A stretch of 13,443 bases of DNA. It comes from Flavobacterium sp. (GTDB taxonomy: Bacteria > Bacteroidota > Bacteroidia > Flavobacteriales > Flavobacteriaceae). The stretch covers positions 1 through 13,443 of the forward strand of contig JAIXTU010000217.1 in assembly GCA_027483785.1 (NCBI GenBank), written 5' to 3'. The notes under the pieces are model-generated. The model made no database searches and was not told the DNA's origin. It saw nothing but the letters and a program-made list of their open reading frames with translations. Position 1 is the stretch's first letter. Each line of letters opens with the position of its first letter. The translations under genes were made by a program, and so were the position numbers. This document shows, one piece after another, positions 6,660 through 13,443 of the stretch.

Positions 6660-8495
6660 ATGAAACCAACTAAAAAAATAGTCATTTGTTTTGCGCTTAT
6701 ATGTGCCTTTTCCTCACAAGCACAATTCGGAAAACTTCTTAAAAGTAAAGGCGGTGCCGGCAAAAAATCCGGACAATTTGCAACCGTTTGGGAAGGCACA
6801 TTCGACAATAAAGCGACTCGATTGGCCGTATCGAGTTCCAATGGAGATATTATCCTTGGAACCGATGATAATTCGGCATCGGCGCTCGATAAAGACGGTA
6901 AACCCATTTGGAGCGGCGACTATAAAAAAATGACCACAAACAAAACCAATAAATCGGAGTACCAATACGTACAATGGAAAAATGGCGGAGGCGGCTACCT
7001 ATTTCTGTTCGACGAACGTAAAATGGGCACCGATCGCGTTGCTGTTTTAGATCTCTACTCGGGAAAAGAGCTTTGGAGTTCGGAAGAATTTCAAAATTTA
7101 CTTCCCAAAGGAACCAAATCTGAAGACGGAGCCGATCAAGGAGAACTCGATACTGTGAAATATCTCGATGAACTCGACGCCTTTCTTATCTCTCAAAAAG
7201 CCTCGGTAATTTTGGTAAATGCGAGTACCGGCGAAAAGATTTGGGAAACCAATCGGTTTAAAGGCGGAGTAGGGAAGTACGTTTACAACAAAGAAAAAAA
7301 CGAAATCATCATGGTAAATTTCAAACCCACTGGTTTGGGAGCTTTACTCACTGGTTTCAAAAATCAAATGGTTCGTATCAATGCAGCAAATGGCGAGGTT
7401 TTATGGGATGCCACTTTCGTTGGAACTATCGAAAAAGAATTGGTAACCCGACGTGCAATCATTGATTTATGGATTAAAGACGATAAAATTTTCATGTATC
7501 TCGACGGAATTCGCGTTTACGATTACAATAACGGCCAAAAACTCTGGGAAGTGATTTATGAAAACGATATGGATAAAGGAAGTTCGGGCGGTTTTCTTGG
7601 AAACAGAAGCCGAAAGAAAATCTACAGAACTATAGCCGATCCTATTTTTACTGACAATGCTGTTTACTTAGTTATTTTCGGAAATCGTGATAAAACAAAA
7701 TACGTTGAGAAGCATGATTTAAATACAGGTAAACTGATCTGGGCATCAGAGAAAATTACTGGCGCGCTCTCCATACCAAATATTTACAAAGCGGGCGATC
7801 GTGTTATACTTCAAATTGGCGGAAAAGTTCAAGTTCAAGAGCTTCGTTTGGAAGAAACCAGCAGTGGTTTAGGAGGTGGCTTAGGAGGTTTTGGCGGCGG
7901 ATCTGTGAAAAACTGGGTACCATACATTTATTGGGAATACCGAAATCAGAAAAACGGTTTATTGGCCATCGACGACAAAACCGGGCAAACAGCGTGGCGT
8001 TCAGAACGATTCGATAAACGCATTACCGATTTTATTGTAAACGAAGATAAAACGGTTTTTGTTGGTGATGGCGACGAATTTTATAGCTACGATATTCCTT
8101 CGGGAAAACAACTCTTTGATGTAAAACACAACGATGCAAAAGTTGGAAAAGCAACCGATGTGATCGACTTTGATGACAAAGTAGTAGTACTTTCTGAAAA
8201 AGGACTTGCCGCTTACCGAAAAGCAGACGGAACGCGTGCTTACGCCTCAGAGAACATTAAAGGTGTCGACTATTTTTATCTAGTTGGCGATAACTACTTC
8301 CTTCGCGACCAACGCAACAATAAAAATATTATTTACGGAATCGACATGACAAACGGCGAAACCAAAGGCTCTGTGCAATCGAAAGGAAAAGGCGGAAGTC
8401 CGCAATACGGTGATGGTATTGATATCACTGCCGACGGCGAGTATATTTTTGCCTTTAAAGGAAAAAAGGTGGAAAAAATTAAAGTCAACAACTAG
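6660..8495 (+). CDS. Secreted PQQ-like beta-propeller protein
   Basis: A 611-residue exported protein built from PQQ-type propeller repeats. A signal peptide covers about 1-21 (VICFALICAFSSQA before Q22). Repeats with the family signature of a strand, then xxGKxxW, end near residues 84 (DGKPIW), 139 (SGKELW), 196 (TGEKIW), 249 (NGEVLW), 296 (NGQKLW), 361 (TGKLIW), 446 (TGQTAW) and 487 (SGKQLF), with two degenerate ones near 527 and 566. That suits one eight-bladed propeller. A glycine-rich insert at 403-414 interrupts it. It resembles BamB and quinoprotein dehydrogenase propellers, but there is no lipobox, no heme motif and no visible PQQ-binding active site, so a scaffold or binding role is more likely than an enzyme. 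It follows the small secreted protein by 27 bases and ends before a strong terminator. Confidence 0.85.
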   Translation: MKPTKKIVICFALICAFSSQAQFGKLLKSKGGAGKKSGQFATVWEGTFDNKATRLAVSSSNGDIILGTDDNSASALDKDGKPIWSGDYKKMTTNKTNKSEYQYVQWKNGGGGYLFLFDERKMGTDRVAVLDLYSGKELWSSEEFQNLLPKGTKSEDGADQGELDTVKYLDELDAFLISQKASVILVNASTGEKIWETNRFKGGVGKYVYNKEKNEIIMVNFKPTGLGALLTGFKNQMVRINAANGEVLWDATFVGTIEKELVTRRAIIDLWIKDDKIFMYLDGIRVYDYNNGQKLWEVIYENDMDKGSSGGFLGNRSRKKIYRTIADPIFTDNAVYLVIFGNRDKTKYVEKHDLNTGKLIWASEKITGALSIPNIYKAGDRVILQIGGKVQVQELRLEETSSGLGGGLGGFGGGSVKNWVPYIYWEYRNQKNGLLAIDDKTGQTAWRSERFDKRITDFIVNEDKTVFVGDGDEFYSYDIPSGKQLFDVKHNDAKVGKATDVIDFDDKVVVLSEKGLAAYRKADGTRAYASENIKGVDYFYLVGDNYFLRDQRNNKNIIYGIDMTNGETKGSVQSKGKGGSPQYGDGIDITADGEYIFAFKGKKVEKIKVNN

Positions 8496-8517
8496 AGTTA
8501 TTTGAGTTTTGTGTTAG

Positions 8518-8553
8518 AAACCGGTAGCCAACGATTGGTGTGCCGGTTTTTTT
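8518..8553 (+). terminator. Strong intrinsic terminator that abuts the next start codon
   Basis: AAACCGG at 8518-8524 pairs with CCGGTTT at 8543-8549, an inner CCAA (8528-8531)/TTGG (8535-8538) pair closes the hairpin, and seven T residues run from 8547 to 8553. It ends the PQQ-propeller unit. It stops one base before the ATG at 8555, which leaves almost no room for a separate promoter for the following gene. Confidence 0.8.
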
Positions 8554-8554
8554 A

Positions 8555-9979
8555 ATGAAGAAAATTATGAAACTAGCATTTTATATTTTAGTGTTTTCTA
8601 CTTGCCAAGCCGTGTCGCAAAACGTGCAATGGGCATCGAAAGTAGTTAGTTTTAGTTCTGATTTAGGCGGAAAACAATTCGGAATCAAGCAAATTCTCGG
8701 AAAGCCAAATGCGTTTCCGCAATGCGAAAGTTCTCCTACAGCGTGGATGCCCAAATCGGCGTTAAGCGGAGCACAGGTATTAGAAGTGGAATTTGAAGAA
8801 GAACAAAGCGTTAAACAAATTGCCATTTTTGAAAATTTGAATTCAGGTTGTGTGAAAGTAATTTCCGTGGCGGGCAGCGATAAAAAATACAAAGAGGTTT
8901 GGCGCTGGACAGCCGATTGGCGCAATCAACCATTCAAACAAAAGATGAAAACCGACCGAGCTTATTATTTCAATCGCAAACGCAGAAAAGTAGAAGCAGC
9001 GCCTTCCGTTGATGGCTTTCCTGGAATTCATCGCGTCATTTTAAACGAAGCAGTTGCTAACGTCAAAAAAGTGCGAGTAAAATTCGATTTTTCAATACTG
9101 CCCGGACAAAAGCAAATAGATGCAATCGGAATTTCGGATAGCGAAGTTCCTATAAACGCCCAAATAAAAGCAATTCCCGATAGTCTTATTACACATGAGG
9201 TAGAACTTTTGCTCAATGATTGTATTTCGTTTACTTGTGCGCCAGACGGTAAGCAGTTGTTTTTTACACGCGATCAAGACGGTAAAAATGTGGTTTTCTC
9301 GACCACGATGAATCAGCCTTCGGAGGTGAAATTAGTTAGCGAATGTAGCGTAAACGCAAACTACAACTATTTACAAGGAGGCAATGCTAATATTTTTTTG
9401 CATGGCGGAGCACCTTACGCAAAAGCAAAAGGTGAAACAGGTTGGAATTTCGTCGAGTACAAAAAAGGTAGTTTCCAAAATCTGGGAGCGCTTCGAATTG
9501 CGGCATACAATAATTACGGAGAAACCGCCGATGCCACGCTATCCTCAGACGCGAAAATCGTAATTCTAGCAGTCGAAAGCGATCTTACACAAGGCGGAGC
9601 CGATTTATACTTGGCGCGCAGAAAAGACGATGGCACGTATTCTTATTTGGAAAATCTAGGCAAACAGCTCAACACAGCTGCCGACGAGCTTGCGCCTTTC
9701 TTATGTGCAGACAACAAAACACTGCTTTTTGCTTCGAATGGATTTGCTGGATATGGTGGTATGGACATTTTTGTTTCAAAGCGACTCGATGATACTTTTC
9801 TAAATTGGAGTGAGCCGCAAAATTTGGGAAATCTTATTAATTCCGATGCCAATGAAGTGGGCGCAGCCATTACAACGAACAATCAGCTGCTAGTAAATAA
9901 ACAAACCGAGGAAGGTACCGCTCTTTTTCGTGTGGCAATCAAAACCAGCGATTTTGAAAGTAAGAAAAACACGTATTGA
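8555..9979 (+). CDS. Secreted discoidin-like/PD40 beta-propeller protein, no OmpA domain
   Basis: A 474-residue exported protein. Residues 1-21 are a signal peptide ending AVS before Q22 (or 1-17 if the ATG at 8567 is used; the two starts cannot be told apart). Residues 24-200 form a discoidin-like module starting NVQWASKVVSFSSDL and ending QIDAIGISD, as found at the N-terminus of some flavobacterial OmpA-family proteins. Residues 210-460 hold TolB/PD40 repeats: CAPDGKQLFFTRD (228-240), LSSDAKIVIL (329-338), GGADLYLARR (347-356), then LFASNGFAGYGGMDIFVSKR (391-410) and WSEPQNLGNLINSDANEVG (418-436). The protein stops at 474, where relatives, from memory, continue into a carboxypeptidase-regulatory-like stretch and a C-terminal peptidoglycan-binding OmpA domain. 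There is no T9SS sorting domain. It is probably a periplasmic or surface binding protein; ligand unknown. Confidence 0.8.
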   Translation: MKKIMKLAFYILVFSTCQAVSQNVQWASKVVSFSSDLGGKQFGIKQILGKPNAFPQCESSPTAWMPKSALSGAQVLEVEFEEEQSVKQIAIFENLNSGCVKVISVAGSDKKYKEVWRWTADWRNQPFKQKMKTDRAYYFNRKRRKVEAAPSVDGFPGIHRVILNEAVANVKKVRVKFDFSILPGQKQIDAIGISDSEVPINAQIKAIPDSLITHEVELLLNDCISFTCAPDGKQLFFTRDQDGKNVVFSTTMNQPSEVKLVSECSVNANYNYLQGGNANIFLHGGAPYAKAKGETGWNFVEYKKGSFQNLGALRIAAYNNYGETADATLSSDAKIVILAVESDLTQGGADLYLARRKDDGTYSYLENLGKQLNTAADELAPFLCADNKTLLFASNGFAGYGGMDIFVSKRLDDTFLNWSEPQNLGNLINSDANEVGAAITTNNQLLVNKQTEEGTALFRVAIKTSDFESKKNTY

Positions 9980-9994
9980 TGAATCGTACATGAG

Positions 9995-10012
9995 ATACGA
10001 AAATCGTCGTAT
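9995..10012. repeat. 6-bp inverted repeat in the 9980-10133 gap
   Basis: ATACGA at 9995-10000 pairs with TCGTAT at 10007-10012 around a 6-base loop. No T-run follows, so it is a poor terminator. A second small dyad, AGCAA (10074-10078) and TTGCT (10081-10085), lies in the same gap. I find no remnant of an OmpA domain and no clear promoter here. Confidence 0.3.
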
Positions 10013-10133
10013 GTGTCGGAACAACAAAAATCGAGAACTTAGTCAAACAATTTTAACAATCACCAACAACATTAGCAAGTTTGCTTTTAGCGGCAGCGCT
10101 TAATTCGACGTGTAATGATAATTCGAAGATTTT

Positions 10134-10418
10134 ATGATTTGGTTTATTCTCTTTTTACTTGTTTGCGGCTCAGTTTTGGGTGTTCGTTTATGGAAACAAA
10201 AGCGATTGGATAGCTGTGAAACCAGTAATACGGCAATGAAGTTACTCGAAGATCAAATGCAACTTCAGCAACGGCTTAATGAGCAATTGCAAACCAAGGT
10301 CTATTTAGCAAAGCAATTTCAACAATCGTATTTTACAGCTGCTACTTCGCTCGAGCAAAAGCGATTTGAACTTACAAACGAACTCGTTTCAAAATTTGTC
10401 GACTGCCAAGAAAAGTAA
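10134..10418 (+). CDS. Small membrane-anchored coiled-coil protein, function unknown
   Basis: A 94-residue protein that I cannot assign to a family. Residues 2-20 are one hydrophobic helix (IWFILFLLVCGSVLGVRLW) followed at once by KQKR, which by the positive-inside rule puts the remainder in the cytoplasm. Residues 30-90 are predicted to be one long helix rich in Gln, Leu and Glu, with heptad-like spacing (MKLLEDQMQLQQRLNEQLQ), that is, a coiled coil. Cysteines are at 11, 28 and 91. Codon use matches the neighbours, which supports a real gene. It lies 49 bases upstream of the histidine kinase, whose cytoplasmic part also begins with a coiled coil, so a partnership is possible but purely inferred from position. 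Confidence 0.65.
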   Translation: MIWFILFLLVCGSVLGVRLWKQKRLDSCETSNTAMKLLEDQMQLQQRLNEQLQTKVYLAKQFQQSYFTAATSLEQKRFELTNELVSKFVDCQEK

Positions 10419-10467
10419 CCTAAAAGCAAATTTTGTTAAATTAGATGAATCCAACCCGCAGTAAAGC

Positions 10468-12399
10468 ATGCAAAAATATTACTTGATTTTTTTTCTTTTT
10501 GTCCTAGTAGCATGTAAAAATCAACGTGTAGCTTCCCCAAATCGTATTGCTAAAAACAATAAAGCCATTGCGCAATATTACGATCGCATGCTGAAAACCA
10601 GCGGAGCGGACGCCGATTCGAATGCCAAAGCCTTGGTTCATCTTAAAAAGCAATTTAACTCGAAAAGTACCGCAACCGATTCGTTTAAGTATGCAGTTGC
10701 CTACGGAATTCACAAATCTACAAAAGGCGCGTATTCCGAAGCCTTAAAGCAATTAGACGATGCAAAAGAGAATCTGAAACGTATTGAAAACGATACACTC
10801 CAAACCGACTGGTTGATGTGGACGGCAATTTGTCATAAAAGTCGCGGCGATTATCCCTTGGCGTTTCGCTATGTTTTTCAAGCACTTAAAAAGTACGAAA
10901 AAATGGGCTTTTCTCAAGGAATTGCGCGCGTTTACGGAACTTTAGGTCAAATTTATTTACAGAAAGAAGATTTACTTTCGGCCGAGAAATACTTACTTAA
11001 AGCAAAAGCTGTTTTAAAAGATAAAAAGCCGCTGGAACGCTATCTTTTTACAACGCATCATTTGGCAAATGCATACGGCATGCAAGGAAAATTCGACGAA
11101 GCGCTTGCTCTCGATCGCGAAGGCTTGCAACTCTCAAAAGACATTCCGTACATAAAAGTTACTTTCCTAGATAACAAAGCTAATTGCATGTTGTATACCG
11201 GCAAGTTAGACAGTGCCGCGTATTACTTTAGGGAATGTTTAAAAGTGGATTTTCAAGTCGGAAACCAGAAGCAAATAGCCGATTCGTACAGCAATTTGGC
11301 CGTTGTGGCTTTGTATAAAAAAGAGCTTTCAAAAGCAAAAAAGTATATTGATAGCAGCATGAGTTTACTGCAATCGGGTAGCAACAAGTTTAATGTCGCG
11401 AAGTCTTTGCAAATTCTCATCGATATTCACAAAGCTGAAGGCGACTTTAAAAAGGCTTTGGAGGTAACTGAGTTCTACGATAAGTCGTATCGTGAAATGA
11501 TTAACGAACGGAAAGAAGACGCGCTTGCTGCTTATCATATTCTTTACGAAACCGGAAAAAAAGAAGATGCGCTAGCTAAACAACGTTTGCAGTTAGCTGA
11601 AAGTAAAGCGGCTTCGAATCGAAAGACAGCAGTAATCGTTATCTTGTTTTTGATAGCTGTTTTGATGGCAATTATCGGCCTTCTTTTCTACAAACAACAG
11701 CGCTTGAAAGTACTTCAGAAAGAAAAAGAATTTCAACTTAAAGAAGCTTTAAGTGTAGTCGAAACGCAAAATAAACTCCAAGAACAACGTTTGGAAATTT
11801 CACGTGATTTGCACGACAATATTGGTGCACAACTTACTTTTATCATATCTTCTGTGGATACAACTCGTAGTAGTTTTGAAATAAAAGACAGCTCATTAGA
11901 TACCAAATTGCAAGATATTAGCACCTTTACAAAGTCGACGATACTCGAGTTGCGCGATACGATTTGGGCGATGAATTCCAACGAAATTACCTTTGAAGAT
12001 CTACGCGTTCGCTTGTTGAATTTTATCGAAAAAGCACAATCGAATGTGAGCGACATTTCGTTTGGTTTTGAAGTCGACGATGAGTTGAAAGTGCTAACGC
12101 TGAGTTCAGTAGTAGGAATGAATGTGTACAGAACTATTCAAGAAGCGGTGAATAATGCGATCAAACACGCCAAAGCTTCGGAAGTTAATGTACTGGTAAG
12201 CAGTAATGAAGCGGCGATAAAAGTTGTCGTTTCTGATAATGGAATTGGTTTTAATCAAGAGATACAAAACTTTGGTTCCGGACTTCACAACATGGAAAAA
12301 CGCATCGAAGAAATTGGCGGAAGTTTTCAAATTATTTCGCAATCGGAAAACGGCACACGTGTGCAATTTCGACTGTATAAAAATCTTTTAAATGCATAA
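10468..12399 (+). CDS. TPR-containing sensor histidine kinase (DesK/NarX type)
   Basis: A 643-residue membrane sensor kinase. The N-terminus is a lipoprotein-like signal with lipobox LVAC (Cys16). TPR-type helical repeats fill about 30-345, in the periplasm. A transmembrane helix spans 388-408, a coiled coil 409-445, then a HisKA_3 domain with phospho-acceptor His449 in ISRDLHDNIGAQL. The HATPase domain has the N box NNAIKHA (562-568), the G1 box DNGIG (590-594) and a GSGLHNM (603-609) G2 box. It should autophosphorylate on His449 and pass phosphate to the regulator encoded two bases later. In DesK, NarX and LiaS/VraS a DxxxQ motif places Gln five residues after the His; here that position is Ala454 and Gln is at 455. 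The TPRs imply sensing through a protein or peptide contact. The signal is unknown. Confidence 0.93.
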   Translation: MQKYYLIFFLFVLVACKNQRVASPNRIAKNNKAIAQYYDRMLKTSGADADSNAKALVHLKKQFNSKSTATDSFKYAVAYGIHKSTKGAYSEALKQLDDAKENLKRIENDTLQTDWLMWTAICHKSRGDYPLAFRYVFQALKKYEKMGFSQGIARVYGTLGQIYLQKEDLLSAEKYLLKAKAVLKDKKPLERYLFTTHHLANAYGMQGKFDEALALDREGLQLSKDIPYIKVTFLDNKANCMLYTGKLDSAAYYFRECLKVDFQVGNQKQIADSYSNLAVVALYKKELSKAKKYIDSSMSLLQSGSNKFNVAKSLQILIDIHKAEGDFKKALEVTEFYDKSYREMINERKEDALAAYHILYETGKKEDALAKQRLQLAESKAASNRKTAVIVILFLIAVLMAIIGLLFYKQQRLKVLQKEKEFQLKEALSVVETQNKLQEQRLEISRDLHDNIGAQLTFIISSVDTTRSSFEIKDSSLDTKLQDISTFTKSTILELRDTIWAMNSNEITFEDLRVRLLNFIEKAQSNVSDISFGFEVDDELKVLTLSSVVGMNVYRTIQEAVNNAIKHAKASEVNVLVSSNEAAIKVVVSDNGIGFNQEIQNFGSGLHNMEKRIEEIGGSFQIISQSENGTRVQFRLYKNLLNA

Positions 12400-12401
12400 C
12401 T

Positions 12402-13052
12402 ATGATTAGATTTGCCATTGTCGACGATAACATTTTTCTTCAAAAAGCAATAACAGAGAAATTAGCCTTATTTGCAGACACAACTTGTAGATTCACTGCG
12501 AAAAACGGAGCAGAACTACTTGCCAAGTTAGATAAAGATCGGCATGTAGATTTGATTCTTATGGATATTGAGATGGCAGTAATGAACGGAATTCAAGCCA
12601 CCGAAGCGGTGAAAAATAGGTTTCCGCAGATTAAGATCATCATGTTAACTGTTTTTGATAACGACGAGAACATTTTTAAATCGATTAAAGCTGGCGCCGA
12701 CGGCTATTTATTGAAAGAAGTGAATCCGGAAGATTTATATCAAGGTATTTGCGATACCATGCAAGGCGGAGCCACCATGACACCCTCCATTGCTCTTAAA
12801 ACGTTGAAGTTGTTTCGCAATCCGATAGTTTTTGAAGATACGCAAATAAACCGTGAGGAAGTGTCGCTTACGCCGCGAGAAATCGAAGTTTTGGAACAGC
12901 TTAGCAAAGGTTTGAAATATCAAGTAATTGCCGAAAACTTGTTTCTAAGCTTAGGAACTATCCGAAAACACGTCGAGAATATCTATGCCAAATTGCAAGT
13001 TCACAATAAACTTGAAGCTGTTCAGAAAGCAAAAGACAATTTTTTGCTGTAG
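12402..13052 (+). CDS. LuxR/NarL-type response regulator
   Basis: A 216-residue response regulator. The receiver domain at about 2-120 has the acidic pair D8 and D9, phospho-acceptor D55 in LILMDIEM, T83 and K105, all the residues needed for phosphorylation. The usual Pro four residues after the Asp (DxxMP) is Ala59 here, a mild departure. The DNA-binding HTH_LUXR domain is at about 154-212 (LTPREIEVLEQLSKG, then GTIRKHVENIYAKL). This is the NarL/FixJ layout and length. It starts two bases after the kinase stop, so the pair forms one operon and almost certainly one signalling pathway. Target genes are not visible; the lipoprotein gene downstream, with its own promoter candidate and palindrome, is one possible target. 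Confidence 0.95.
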   Translation: MIRFAIVDDNIFLQKAITEKLALFADTTCRFTAKNGAELLAKLDKDRHVDLILMDIEMAVMNGIQATEAVKNRFPQIKIIMLTVFDNDENIFKSIKAGADGYLLKEVNPEDLYQGICDTMQGGATMTPSIALKTLKLFRNPIVFEDTQINREEVSLTPREIEVLEQLSKGLKYQVIAENLFLSLGTIRKHVENIYAKLQVHNKLEAVQKAKDNFLL

Positions 13053-13063
13053 TGAAAGCGCCT

Positions 13064-13096
13064 CAGTTCAACGCAAAATGTTGACTGTATTTATTT
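13064..13096 (+). terminator. Probable terminator of the two-component operon
   Basis: CAGT at 13064-13067 and CAAC at 13069-13072 pair with GTTG (13080-13083) and ACTG (13084-13087) around a 7-base loop, with T13068 bulged. The sequence after the stem, TATTTATTT, is T-rich but not a pure run. It lies twelve bases after the regulator stop codon. Confidence 0.5.
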
Positions 13097-13202
13097 AAAT
13101 GCTGTTTGCTGCTAAGCTTATCGAAAATTTTGAACACCGTTTTTGTTATCAACTTTTTCAGTGATTTCTAAATCTGATTTTACATCTGACTTAGGGAAAA
13201 AA

Positions 13203-13218
13203 TAGGGCAGCTGCCTTA
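13203..13218. promoter_or_regulatory. Palindrome upstream of the lipoprotein gene, possible operator
   Basis: GGCAGCTGCC at 13206-13215 is a perfect 10-bp palindrome, extended to 13203-13218 with one G-T pair. It overlaps the upstream edge of the possible -33 element of the following gene, a position suited to an operator. It could also be a weak terminator hairpin for either strand. Confidence 0.35.
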
Positions 13219-13249
13219 TTGCAACACCAATACGGGAAGACGAATTTTG
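13218..13249 (+). promoter_or_regulatory. Possible promoter of the lipoprotein gene
   Basis: ATTG at 13218-13221 could serve as a -33 element. After 20 bases comes GAATTTTG at 13242-13249, one mismatch from the TAnnTTTG -7 consensus. Initiation would fall near 13256, leaving a leader of about 20 bases before the ATG at 13279. Confidence 0.3.
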
Positions 13250-13278
13250 ATTCAGTTCAAATTCTAATTCTTCAAGTT

Positions 13279-13443
13279 ATGAAATCAGTTTCTAAATTTT
13301 TCTTTTTCGTGATGCTATTCGGAATATTTTCCTGCAGCAACGACGACAATGGTTCGGGATCAAATTCGGGTTTTTTCTTACGAGCGAAAGTCAACGGGCA
13401 AAATTACAGCAGTTTCGTTTCCCCTACAGCAGTGTCGGTTGCA
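13279..13443 (+). CDS. N-terminal part of a lipoprotein, cut by the window edge
   Basis: The first 55 codons of a gene that continues past the right edge. Residues 1-19 form a lipoprotein signal peptide: MKSVSK, a hydrophobic FFFFVMLFGIF core and lipobox IFSC with Cys19. The residues after the cysteine are SNDDNGSGSNSG, a flexible acidic linker of the kind that in several Bacteroidota marks lipoproteins for the outer face of the outer membrane. The next stretch, FFLRAKVNGQNYSS (32-45), matches the start of small flavobacterial lipoproteins that open with a Lys-Val-Asn-Gly strand-turn. Function cannot be told from this fragment. The ATG is preceded by about 20 bases of AT-rich leader and a promoter candidate. 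Confidence 0.8.
   Translation, partial: MKSVSKFFFFVMLFGIFSCSNDDNGSGSNSGFFLRAKVNGQNYSSFVSPTAVSVA

Noticed and set aside
8540..8554. GTG start for the PD40 protein
   Set aside because: These codons are made of the terminator stem and T-tract; an ATG with a clean signal peptide follows at 8555.

Overview
The window looks like a chromosomal segment of a member of the Bacteroidota, most likely Flavobacteriales. The reasons are the protein families present (a TPM/LemA/MerR cassette, a GSCFA protein behind alaS, a PD40 propeller with a discoidin-like N-terminus, a TPR histidine kinase of the DesK/NarX type, a flavobacterial-style lipoprotein), the near absence of Shine-Dalgarno sequences, and promoter-like elements of the TAnnTTTG type. 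I cannot name a genus. I see no transposase, integrase, phage gene, CRISPR array, tRNA or rRNA, and codon use looks even across the genes.

Layout. (1) 1-87 is a repeat-rich intergenic tail: a perfect 18-bp palindrome abutting three 7-bp units. (2) 88-2238, minus strand, is a tight four-gene operon read as merR-like regulator, lemA-like, short TPM protein, secreted glycine-rich TPM protein. (3) 2239-2552 is a divergent intergenic region with a good promoter candidate for alaS and a GC-rich, strongly folded element of about 150 bp in the alaS leader. (4) 2553-6114, plus strand, is alaS followed one base later by a GSCFA-family gene. (5) 6264-8495 holds a small secreted protein and a secreted PQQ-type beta-propeller, closed by a strong hairpin terminator. 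(6) 8555-9979 is a secreted discoidin-like/PD40 protein that lacks the OmpA domain usual for this architecture. (7) 10134-13052 holds a small membrane-anchored coiled-coil protein, then a TPR histidine kinase and its LuxR-type response regulator, which form a complete two-component system. (8) 13053-13278 holds a terminator, a palindrome and a promoter candidate. The start of a lipoprotein gene runs off the right edge at 13279.

How they work together. alaS is housekeeping (tRNA-Ala charging). The MerR/LemA/TPM/TPM set looks like an envelope-associated module of unsettled function. The three secreted proteins in the middle are envelope or periplasmic scaffolds judged by domain only. The kinase and regulator should phosphorylate and bind DNA respectively; the signal and targets are not visible. 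No clearly new multi-gene system is evident. The best leads are the structured alaS leader element, the palindrome-plus-heptad element at the left edge, the terminator that abuts a start codon, the kinase that lacks the usual DxxxQ glutamine and carries a lipobox as well as a transmembrane helix, and the PD40 protein without its OmpA domain.
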